Under the pieces are notes generated by a model. The model was not told where the DNA came from, made no database searches, and worked only from the letters and a program-made list of their open reading frames with translations. Below are positions 57,601 to 64,000 of a DNA stretch of 64,000 nucleotides, piece by piece (within the stretch, counting starts at the first letter, position 1; every line of letters starts with the position of its first letter). The translations under genes were made by a program, and so were the position numbers. The DNA is from Fasciola hepatica. Its lineage: Eukaryota > Platyhelminthes > Trematoda > Plagiorchiida > Fasciolidae. Where the stretch lies: positions 4,982,501-5,046,500 of the forward strand of contig CANUEZ040000180.1 of NCBI GenBank assembly GCA_948099385.1, given 5' to 3'.

Positions 57601-58741
57601 ATCCGTCCGTCGTTGGCGTGATAAATGAAAAATTTACCCATTTTTTGTTGTTGTACGGAATTACTTTTTTTGCAACAGAATAATGAAAACATGGATTTGA
57701 GCGACCAGGTACTGGACAGGACAGTCTGTTGTTTATTTTTATTTCGCATGCGTTTCTTGTTCACCTAAGAGGTGAGGATAGAAGGGGGGAGGGAGGATTT
57801 TGCTCCAGAAATGTACGGTCAATGGACTTGCCCGTATTGGGCTTGTTTGACCGGTGGTCGTCGAGTGGTTTAGTGCGTTTGCTTACTACCTCGGGGTCCA
57901 GAGAGGTTCGAATCCCGTTTGCGATGCCAGTTACTTTGGTGGTAGACTAGTCGTTACCACACCTGACCTATTGGGACCTTATATGGTTCTCCACTTCAAA
58001 TCTCAGGGTCTGCCTTCTGGATGACCCTAGTAATGCAATGGGCAGTAGAGTATACCCCTTCCACTGAAGTCATGCGCAAGTGTGTATTAAAAAATGTTGC
58101 ATTTTCTAGTGGAATCCCAAATTAAATTCTCGTGTCAGATTATGGGTACTTCGTATTGAACTGAACAAAACTGGAAAAGACTCCATCTGCTTCTAGTTCA
58201 GTTCGGCCATTCAATAACCTCGTCAAAGAATACCGATTCTGGCTATAGTGAAACGAAATCTAGGTGACTTCGAAATTATCTTAGATATCTCTGTTGGATC
58301 AAATGTTATGAATAGGCGGATTCCATCGAGTTGCATGCTGTGTAAGAAACTCAAAACTAGTCCTGGTCCGTGAGTGTCGTATCATTCTAGTGCACAAACA
58401 CACGCGTGCGCACTTTGTTCGGCAATCTGATCGGTAATCCGGATACCGTGTTGTGACCTGTGAAACTATGGTGCGTAAACAAAACGGAACATCAACGACA
58501 ACAACAACAACTGTTCACGCAGATAAAATTTCCGAATGACTACTGTATTGCTCTTATATTGTTGCGATCCTTACACATTACGCAGTACAAACCAAATGAC
58601 ATCATGCGATTATCACCTCCTTTTGCACGAGTATCATTGACTAACCGTGCTGTTTACAAATGCTCAGCTTGTAGTTCACAACCTCAAACGATTGTGCTTG
58701 ATACTCCGATCACGTGCGATTTAGTCACGTGTTTAGGTTAA
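45889..58741 (+). CDS. DUSP15/22-like dual-specificity phosphatase, predicted pseudophosphatase (251 aa, 4 exons)
   Basis: Exons 45889-46026, 48801-48931, 57200-57530 and 58586-58741; phases 0, 2 and 0 agree. The start MGGSMTKVLPGLYVG matches DUSP15/DUSP22, including a possible N-myristoylation site (G2, T6), which would place it at membranes. The fold continues with NGISHILVVQNE, HYLQVVVNDQDDHAI (general-acid loop with D kept), NDFIHAARVQSDNVLVC, then VAIVAVYLMSVYRLDSRSALGVIQGLRHAANP and QGQLERFE. The catalytic loop, HCxxGxSRS in active members, is CSDSGMSAS: the nucleophilic Cys is Ser and the Arg is Ala. Catalysis should be lost while binding may remain, as in STYX and MK-STYX. Residues about 145-251 form an extension with CX2C and CX4C. 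An in-frame TAG lies 9 bp before the start. An extra 3' exon is possible (GT at 58737). Confidence 0.8.
46950..47350 (-). mobile_element. RTE LINE 3' end fragment in intron 1
   Basis: On the minus strand it matches, at DNA level, the C-terminal and 3' UTR ends at 43230-43640 and 60720-61110 (GGAAGATGGGTCGAGGTAGTC, then GATGCTG.GAGGTGGCAACC.A.GACC.AGC). No complete frame. Confidence 0.65.
47370..47480 (-). repeat. SINE-like fragment in intron 1
   Basis: Minus strand reads CGCTACCACACCTAACCTATCGATACCTCATGTGGTT, matching the middle of the repeat at 57850-58110 (GTTACCACACCTGACCTATTGG). Confidence 0.45.
48518..48601 (+). repeat. (TA)n microsatellite
   Basis: About 84 bp of TA repeat with one TATTATA interruption near 48555, ending 199 bp before exon 2 of the phosphatase-like gene. 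Confidence 0.97.
48801..48931 (+). CDS. Pseudophosphatase exon 2
   Basis: 131 nt, phase 0 in and phase 2 out. Acceptor GATCTTCCAG; donor CAG followed by GTGAGTAAG, a near-perfect consensus. Codes SAGRHYLQVVVNDQDDHAI to SDNVLVC and stops inside the catalytic loop. HYLQVVVND aligns with the KYLCIPAAD/TYLRIPVAD strand of DUSP22/15. Confidence 0.8.
49440..51550 (-). mobile_element. RTE LINE, 5'-truncated, in intron 2
   Basis: Minus strand: RT frame 51548-49650, then a 3' UTR of about 170 bp ending near 49470 in a GATGATGATGACGATG-type short repeat tail, as RTE elements do. The endonuclease half is missing. It is antisense to the host gene. Confidence 0.88.
49650..51548 (-). CDS. RTE-type LINE reverse transcriptase, intact 632-codon frame
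   Basis: RT that copies the LINE RNA at the target site. Visible motifs: VESCIRLLNRGKAAGPDELP (residues about 111-130, the LINE RT entry motif), SLIVPIFKKG (165-174), NHRGISLIPI (181-190), LFLDLKSAFDSVD (248-260, first catalytic D), GVRQGCPMSPLLFNFVMD (307-324) and LDYADDVVCLFE (350-361, catalytic DD). The connection/C-terminal domain follows with YLGSCATTDESI, LLYVCETWSLRAEYIRRLEVLDHRCLR and LRWLGHVLR. No internal stop in 1.9 kb argues for recent insertion. The first methionine is inside the truncated element, so it is not a native start. The endonuclease is absent, and autonomous activity is not expected. Confidence 0.9.
   Translation of the reverse strand: MLSFVFSQFVQNDRENWWVKVAEEMEIAAASGNSQRLFKLIRNTGGRRTQVSETICNRNGEPIHSKQQRLDRWAKYFKKQFSWPHASVVTPVLTTVTPWVVSLEPPSEVEVESCIRLLNRGKAAGPDELPPVLFKLGGEALIKSLTALLRDIWNEERIPLIRSESLIVPIFKKGIHNDCSNHRGISLIPIVTEVLVSILLHRLTPARERNVREQQAGFRPVRGCIDQIFFFCRLLETRHTYRRPTILLFLDLKSAFDSVDRTSLFSVLHRKNLPQKFVNLMRSSYSHTFGRVRVYGDLSGQFETTSGVRQGCPMSPLLFNFVMDKIMESALQNLQDVGVEQGNSEKLCDLDYADDVVCLFECTEHAQRALDNLARAVASFGMRFAPSKCKVMLQEWTSTIPRLMLDGEALAVIDHFTYLGSCATTDESIVVEVSTRISKARAAYAGLKHLWRRSDISLKLKGRVYCAAVRSVLLYVCETWSLRAEYIRRLEVLDHRCLRSIARIGWNSRVINDEVRKRVLGTNSENVLSQRIQLSRLRWLGHVLRVANTRLPYRILFSVPPRELKRPHGGQQMTWQRGMRKCTADLGKVGASRLCGWGSKDPSTGWLETLKDMAANREQWRSCCHFLSNQND
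52010..55660 (+). pseudogene. RTE-type LINE, near full length, broken, in intron 2
   Basis: Plus strand: N-terminal region (52164-52685) with PLNLGSFNVRTLMQVGQQACL and SLKIDVCCLSETRIQDW (endonuclease start). Endonuclease middle FVMSAYAPTDCSSDMQKDDFYYELTTL follows (52850-52945), then LSSTNFRHNSRRTATW with LSQIDHIAVSYPWRSSAQNCRSYW (53085-53230). Linker comes next, then RT from about 53860, with HHGISSVPIVT, VFLHLKGAFDSVD (54316-54354, H in place of D), GVRQGCPMSPLLFN and LDYADDVVCLFE (54620-54660). The C-terminal domain and 3' UTR end near 55650 with a GTGATGATGTGATG tail. At least six frame breaks. The left end is approximate. It lies inverted to the intact copy at 49440-51550. Confidence 0.85.
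57200..57530 (+). CDS. Pseudophosphatase exon 3
   Basis: 331 nt, phase 2 in and phase 0 out. Acceptor TTCTCCCATACAG; donor GAC followed by GTAAGT. It supplies the second half of the altered loop (SDSGMSAS), then the helices of the phosphatase fold to QLERFE. A less conserved extension follows (FSRSPGRHSQKLSTTPEMSR ... QWSRLD). Confidence 0.8.
57531..58585 (+). other. Intron 3 (1055 bp)
   Basis: Starts GTAAGT and ends ACGCAG. Contains the tRNA-headed SINE-like repeat at 57850-58110. The rest shows nothing recognisable. Confidence 0.65.
57850..58110 (+). repeat. tRNA-headed SINE-like repeat in intron 3
   Basis: The head GGTGGTCGTCGAGTGGTTTA (57854 on) followed by GGTTCGAATCC (57904-57914) has the spacing and sequence of tRNA-Ser/Leu-like pol III A and B boxes. 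The B box matches consensus exactly. A non-tRNA body follows (TACCACACCTGACCTATTGG, CCTTATATGG, then CACTGAAGTCATGCGCAAG) and ends near an A-rich ATTAAAAAATG. Body relatives are at 45310-45500, 47370-47480 and 61180-61345. Confidence 0.65.
58586..58741 (+). CDS. Pseudophosphatase exon 4 (terminal)
   Basis: 156 nt including TAA at 58739-58741. Acceptor CACATTACGCAG, phase 0. Codes YKPNDIMRLSPPFARV ... NRAVYKCSACSSQ ... ITCDLVTCLG. The CX2C and CX4C pairs could bind zinc, loosely recalling the YKCxKC start of the DUSP12 zinc region; I cannot tell whether this is homology. An alternative donor at 58737 (TTTAG, GTTAAT) is weak. Confidence 0.65.
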   Translation, partial: YKPNDIMRLSPPFARVSLTNRAVYKCSACSSQPQTIVLDTPITCDLVTCLG

Positions 58742-58940
58742 TTAAATTCTTGTATCCGTTGATGTACTTCGATGTTTTCTTCGCGTGTCAAAGGCAGATC
58801 TTGTTCTATTCTTGTCACAACCAGTAGCACACTTTTCTTACAAGGTGTTCAATTCGAACCACTTTTGAAACCAGCAACTTCACACAAATGGTCTGATGAT
58901 TGCTACTTCCTCTCAACATAACCGACCCCCGCCGAGTGAC

Positions 58941-59012
58941 TGGTGGCGGTCGAGTGGTTTAAAGCGTTCGGTTACCACATCGGAGGTCAGAGGTTCGAGC
59001 CCCGAAACCGAC
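58941..59012 (+). repeat. tRNA-like SINE head fused to RTE fragment
   Basis: TGGTGGCGGTCGAGTGGTTT, then GGTTCGAGCCCC (58992-59003), the same A/B box head as at 57850 but without the SINE body. It runs directly into an RTE RT fragment at about 59022. The predicted cloverleaf is not convincing, so it is not called as a tRNA gene. Confidence 0.6.
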
Positions 59013-59021
59013 GGTCTCTGC

Positions 59022-59640
59022 CTTCCCTGGCTTGAAAGCGGCGTTCGACTCGGTCGACCGCACAGTCCTCGGGCACTGCCTCCCGTTGAGGGGTGTGCCG
59101 GAGAAATTTATTTCTCTTTTGCAATGCTTGTATGCGATCAGTCAAAGCCGAGTTCGTGCCTGCGGCGATCTTTCACCCGAGCTCACCACGGAGAGTGGTG
59201 TTCATCAGAGTTGCCTTTCTTTCGCCCTTCCTTATCAAATTTGTAAATGAAATAGTGCCTTGAATGGCCCTGTCCTCGTGTGAGAATAACGGCATCGGTC
59301 TTTGCTCAGGGACTGAACTGTCCGACTTTGAATACGCGGATGGTATTGTTCTTCTGAGTGAAGATCCAAGTAATTTTAAAACCTTATATAGTATAAACAA
59401 TATAAGGATTTTTGGGATGCGTTTTGCACCTTTAAAGTAAAGTGCTGCCCCAAGACTGGGTTGACTTTACACCAAGCCTTGTTTGGCGGGGAAGCTCTGG
59501 CTGAAGTAGATACGTTTTGCTACCTGGGTACTTAAATCTCGCTGGGTGGTCAGATATCGGATAAAGTGTCATTGCGGGATTGACTTTTACCAGCCTGAAC
59601 CATCTACGGTGGCGGCGGGACATAGATTGTTTTGAAAAAA
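59022..59640 (+). pseudogene. RTE-type LINE fragment: RT core
   Basis: Plus strand: LKAAFDSVDRTVLGHCLPL (from 59030), GVPEKFISLLQCLYA, SRVRACGDLSPELTTESGVHQ (a degraded GVRQGCPLSP), LSDFEYADGIVLLSEDPS (59320-59370, second catalytic D changed to G), GMRFAPLK, GEALAEVDTFCYLG and SLNHLWRRRD. Frameshifted at least three times and truncated on both sides. It is a different subfamily from the intron 2 copies. Confidence 0.75.
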
Positions 59641-60302
59641 GCCAGAGTTGCAACATAGCACGACTTATGTCCGGGACGGTGCATGCTGCAGAGCGATACC
59701 TTTCACATAAGTTCATGTAAAGCAACAATGTCCTACAAATGCAGGGAAAATTACAATAGTCAAGTTACGTCACCATGGTAAAGACGCATCAACAAAGAGC
59801 TGTTTCTGCTGACACAAAATGGGTTTCCATCGATGTATGCAAATAGCTTGGACAAACCTCAATAGCCTGGTATTCCTTGCCGTGTATATGACCCGAAACG
59901 CAGTGCTTCGGTCAGCTGGATGTTGCGTCATCAGAAGACAATGAGCGACGGCCGACGACGAGATCTTATGGTTTTGAACGTTGTCATTATGCGTTTGATC
60001 TGACCCTGATTGCATCAAAAAACATTGTACCCAATTTAGAATATGTTCAATCACTCGGTTACGCAACTGCCGCTCTGTTCGATCCACGTAGGGTGCTCCG
60101 CAACTACACTGAAATTGGTAAATTATATTGGATTTGGTGTACAGCGGTAGACGTTATTTCACCGAGGGTGTGGGGATCCCAATCGTTCGATGAACGATTC
60201 TGAGGTCAGCTGCATAATGTGTTCGAGCAATCGCTGATCCAAGTTGTCGTTTGAGCAAGCAATTGACATCATCACCTTTGAATGGAAGCCGAAGGGTGAC
60301 TA

Positions 60303-60305
<3 letters not shown>
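59641..60305. other. No recognisable gene
   Basis: About 660 bp between RTE fragments. The longest frame (minus, 60087-59770) has no relatives I recognise. Confidence 0.35.

Positions 60306-60367
<62 letters not shown>
60306..60367 (+). repeat. (TA)n microsatellite
   Basis: About 62 bp of uninterrupted TA repeat. Open frames spanning it on both strands (Ile-Tyr repeats) are artefacts. Confidence 0.97.
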
Positions 60368-60370
<3 letters not shown>

Positions 60371-60589
60371 TTGATAACCCAGTACAAATTACAGAGTCGT
60401 GGTGCCACGCAAAAACATGAAAAAAATATGCGTGAATTCTCAGGAGAAATCTCTCTGAAGTTAGAGGACAATTTGCCACAACATAACCATCACAGAGCAC
60501 GGCTTCGAGCTGGCACTTTGACAGACACGGTGCCTTGTCTTGGCTTGGCTTCCACGTTGCCATTTCCATTTCAAGCAAGCATGTGGGCT

Positions 60590-61140
60590 GAATACAACCC
60601 GGTTACCCAGACCGAAGTAGAGGAATCGCTGGATTACCGTGAGAACATCGTATCAGCAATGCTGAGGCTGGAGGTAGGGTGTTAGGATCCAGTAGTGAGA
60701 CACTGGAACGAGTACTGAATATAAACACGTTGAGGTGGTTGGGACATGTGGTATTCATGCCCACCGATAGACTTCCTCGGCGTACGCTGCTCTCCGAGGC
60801 ATGTAGTGATTGGATAGTAAGTTGAGATGGTCAATCCATGACATGGCAGAAAGGGATGCGAACCTTGACCAATGGGCTTGTCCATGTAGAGTCTGTTAGA
60901 CTTCCAGGTTGACGTCCACGAGACCCGGCTACCAGGTGGCTGGGGACTTTAAGTGTTATGGCTTTGTCGTGGCCAGTGACGTAACTGCATTTAATCTCTT
61001 CGTGATTCCTGTTCATTACTTTGTCACCAGCCCTATTTACTTTATGCCTCTATTCTTTTTTCCCTTGACTCGATGATGCTGGAAGGTAGCAACCATAACC
61101 AGAGCACAGAAGTGCGCGGTTGATGGTTGAATGAACTGGA
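60590..61140 (+). mobile_element. RTE LINE 3' end: C-terminal remnant and 3' UTR
   Basis: Plus strand reads LRWLGHVVFMPTDRLPRRTLLSEA, then SMTWQKGM, VRLPG and RDPATRWLGTLSVMA, the last part of an RTE RT frame, with two stops. The 3' UTR ends with GATGATGCTGGAAGGTAGCAACC and CAGAGCACAGAAGTGCGCG, shared with the inverted ends at 43230-43285 and 46950-47015. Confidence 0.75.
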
Positions 61141-61179
61141 CTGAACTCGGTCGAAGACAGTAACCCACTGTCGCGCAAC

Positions 61180-61345
61180 TCGTAACCACGCTTGACCTAC
61201 TTACCTGTTAGATCCTCATATGATTCTGCGCTCTCGGAGTTAGGTCATCGGTTATCTCTAAGAATACAGTGTACCTTTGAGGCTGATGGGTATGTACCCC
61301 TTCGACTGCACTCATACGCAAGCATGTAACAAAAAATAAAGTAAC
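61180..61345 (+). repeat. SINE-like body, plus orientation
   Basis: Matches the tail of the repeat at 57850-58110: TAACCACGCTTGACCTACTTACC, CCTCATATGATTCTGCGCTCT, then CCCCTTCGACTGCACTCATACGCAAG, ending in ACAAAAAATAAA. The head with A/B boxes is absent. Confidence 0.55.
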
Positions 61346-63828
61346 AAAGGAAAGCAAGATGAGTCGTGAAGGCCATCGACTAGCGGGTAACTTTACAGAA
61401 GAGTTTGATTACATTACTTACCACCGCGCCCAGACATTAGTCACCTAGCATCTCCAGCCAGAACGTCCAACGCGTTATGCAAGACCAGTTGCATGTACTG
61501 GATAATCTATACCGCCATCTTCTACTCAATACACTTATCAGAATGCGTTATATATCAAGAAATCGGGGGTGATTCCGTCGAACCTGAGCATTGTCAAGTC
61601 GTCTAAAATCTTTCTTGTTTTTCTCTTCCTTTTTCGAAGCAATATCATTGAACTGGTCCTGACATGAATGTTCTCCGTCGTTTGTGAGTCCCTGACTCTG
61701 TCTTCGAACTATCGGGTTCTATCGCCTTTTTACTGAAATCCCTCTTCCCTATGGCTTTAAATGATGGCTGTATTGGCAGTTCAGATTGATGGTTCTCATG
61801 AATTCCTGAGTATTAATGCTGTCACCTCGACTGGTGGGACATGAAATAGTCTAGGAACTAAGCGTCATGAATGCAGTAAGAAGGACATAGCCTGTGAACA
61901 CAGAGAACCGCTGTGCAGTTAGGGATAACCGATAGGTCTAACGCTAAGTTTAGAGGTAGAGCCACATAAATACCCAACAAGCCACGCTCAGACTTCGTAC
62001 CTCAACCCGGTAATCAGACTCATATCGTGATAACCTGTGCCGATCCTGGATTTAAAAAAAATTAAATTCAAAAGTCTTCTTACGGAATCGGATGAATAAT
62101 ACTTCGTGGCTATCCGCAATGCTCAACTTGTTTTCTTGTTACCCTAACCAGTGTTTTAACGGTAGTGAAACTCCAATTAGAATTTATGAGTTGTTGCTCT
62201 ACTCAACGGTGTTACTCACAAAGCCGTAGAACGTTAACGCGGCACGGAAATGTGACCGAAGTATTCGTGTGAAAGCTTCCTGTCTTGTGTCACGCCAGAC
62301 CTGTTTGTTTGTTTTCTGTTCTGTGTTCGCCAGTTCATAAATTGTCGATTCGCTTTTCGGATTCACTTCTTAGCCCAGTGCATTCAATGGAACAAGTGGA
62401 ACGTGGACGAGGTTGAATCTTTAGATCCGGGAGCTGTCCAGAATTTGTGGACGGTTTCTGCCTAGTCAAGTACGATCATTTTCCCGTTGTTCAGAAAAAT
62501 TCCCGGCACTTCACTTCTATATCCTTCTAGTAAGCGTTTTGGAGGTCAAGTCATGATGTGTCCCCGATCGGTGGAAATATTCACGTGGAGGCTTTCCTCC
62601 GTGGGTTTTGCACGCTTGCATAGTTGAGCACTTCAAGATCCACAACACACTTGACTGAAACCCCTGCCCCGGTATATCTCAGGGCCGTAGTCAGTGGAGG
62701 GTGCGCTGCTAAAGTTTGTATTCTACCTCCGGAGGGACCTTTCACACTTTCTTCAAATTTATTCTTTGGCCCATTTATTGTGTTGCACCATACCTCAGTA
62801 TTCTATATTGAGTAGACTTTCTTTCCGTGCTGATTCGCTGCCGTGTCCTCTACTGGTACACAGCGGCCGGTTGAACCAAACCGTATGTTACCCATTAGTT
62901 GGTTCAGTGAGATTTGACTTTGTCCGGCCTCTACCCATTGTTCATGACGCGTCCTGCGTAACTGAACTTTAAACAACTCAATGTTTAGATACGTCAGAAT
63001 CGTTAAATAAGTGCAAGTCGAGAGAAGCCACGGAACCTTTGATTGAATGAAAATTGAGTGCGTCGCGCTACCCTAAAGGCACCTTGTGGCCTGGGCGCTT
63101 CATTAGGATTTGGTGATTATATTCACTGTTTTTGTGGGGGAGCTTTAACAACACAGCGATCGAAATTTCCTACGTGGACATGCCTAAAATCATGAACGAA
63201 AGATAGCTTATCTACGGATAAGCACTATCTCTGGTGGGAAAATTTACAATGTTATGAAGAAATATTTTACTGCGGTAAGTGAAATTGGAGCAGTTAAAGT
63301 CGCTATCCGAAATAGAAATTGAGATTTCAATCCACTCTATTAATGTCAAATAGAATCAACCCACAAAACTGGTTAGTTCCGTGGAATCACGTGGTTATAC
63401 ACGGATTAGATATAACAATGGCAGAGCATCTGGTGATAAAGTATGTCCTACCTTAAATGGTATGACAGCTAACACTGCGTGATCTATGTAAAAATGCACG
63501 AGGATCATCGACACTAATGATGATGTATGTAAGTACAGAAACCATTAGATCTTCCGCTTGGTTCTCTATCTGGCTACCATAATTCACCATATATCGCCGA
63601 ATGAAGCCGAGATTCCTGAAGTGAAAACTAGTCCACAGCGTGCATATTTCCATGACTTCAGTGAGTAGCTGCATATGAGACATTTTTGACATGACTGAAG
63701 GGATATTGAACGATAGAACTAGCGGGGCGCACGTTGATTGGATATTTCTCCTCATGAAAGCAATTTTCCATCCAGCTCGACGATTCCGGCTACAGGTTGT
63801 TTCATTATTTTCCGTTTATTCCTCACAG
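61346..63828. other. 2.5 kb without a recognised gene
   Basis: A possible further SINE scrap in minus orientation lies near 61915-61990. No frame in this stretch resembles a known family. No microsatellites. Confidence 0.4.
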
Positions 63829-63935
63829 GATGAGGAGAATCGCATTATTCCGCGTTTTTCAAGACGCAGTAGTATCTGCTACGAAAACCAAAATGTGCGC
63901 GGTGTACTCAGACATCGAAGACACAACGTTGACGT
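63829..63935 (+). CDS. Possible exon of an unknown gene
   Basis: Bounded by a good acceptor (TTTATTCCTCACAG) and a fair donor (GTGAGT after 63935). In the frame open across it the sequence reads DEENRIIPRFSRRSSICYENQ ... RHRRHNVD, a basic, serine-containing segment with an RRSS motif that could be a kinase site. No family recognised. It could be a downstream exon of the pseudophosphatase if exon 4 is not terminal, or a separate gene entering from the right. Confidence 0.3.
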
Positions 63936-64000
63936 GTGAGTGAACACAGTGGTGGTGGTACAATGATGAAAATATGGGAAATCAGTATCAAGAGCACAGA

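Noticed and set aside
58941..59012. Functional tRNA-Ser or tRNA-Leu gene
   Set aside because: A and B boxes are good, but acceptor-stem pairing is poor and the same head occurs in a dispersed repeat at 57850.
60251..60578. Open frames with long Ile-Tyr runs on both strands
   Set aside because: Created by the TA microsatellite at 60306-60367.
1..64000. CRISPR arrays, operons or bacterial-type systems
   Set aside because: No regularly spaced repeats with unique spacers and no compact gene runs; the sequence is eukaryotic and repeat-rich.

Overview
The window looks like eukaryotic, animal DNA, most likely from a parasitic flatworm (trematode or cestode). That placement is an inference from the mix of repeats (Pao/BEL and Ty3/gypsy LTR elements, CR1-like and RTE-like LINEs, tRNA-headed SINE-like repeats), the mid-range GC, and one host gene split by introns of about 1 to 8 kb. 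There is no bacterial-style gene packing, and I found no rRNA gene, CRISPR array or convincing functional tRNA.

About 1-43 kb is a repeat graveyard. Three copies of one Pao/BEL family are visible. Copy 1 (1-2305, minus) runs off the window edge and sits against the 3' end of an older plus-strand relative (about 2400-3191). Copy 2 (20664-27368, plus) is full length, with 378-bp LTRs and a perfect 5-bp target duplication. Copy 3 (36483-40499, minus) is truncated and internally deleted. Between them lie mostly minus-strand CR1-like LINE fragments (3.2-6.9, 7.7-11.6, 18.3-20.7, 28.9-31.1 and 41.3-41.8 kb), two plus-strand LINE pieces (12.1-13.2 and 42.6-43.2 kb), and two non-overlapping pieces of Ty3/gypsy elements (gag to start of RT at 16.3-17.9 kb; RNase H to end of pol at 33.4-35.3 kb).

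About 43-64 kb holds RTE-type LINEs, SINE-like repeats and the one host gene I can reconstruct. This is a four-exon plus-strand gene (exons 45889-46026, 48801-48931, 57200-57530, 58586-58741) for a DUSP15/DUSP22-like dual-specificity phosphatase. The fold and a putative N-myristoylation start are kept, but the catalytic loop HCxxGxSRS reads CSDSGMSAS. Both the nucleophilic cysteine and the phosphate-binding arginine are gone, so the product should be a pseudophosphatase. Its 8.3-kb second intron carries two RTE LINEs in inverted orientation. One is 5'-truncated with an intact 632-codon reverse-transcriptase frame; the other is nearly full length but broken. The pair is nearly identical in two blocks and clearly diverged in between, a pattern suggesting gene conversion.

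The last 2.6 kb shows no confident gene apart from one possible exon near 63.83 kb.
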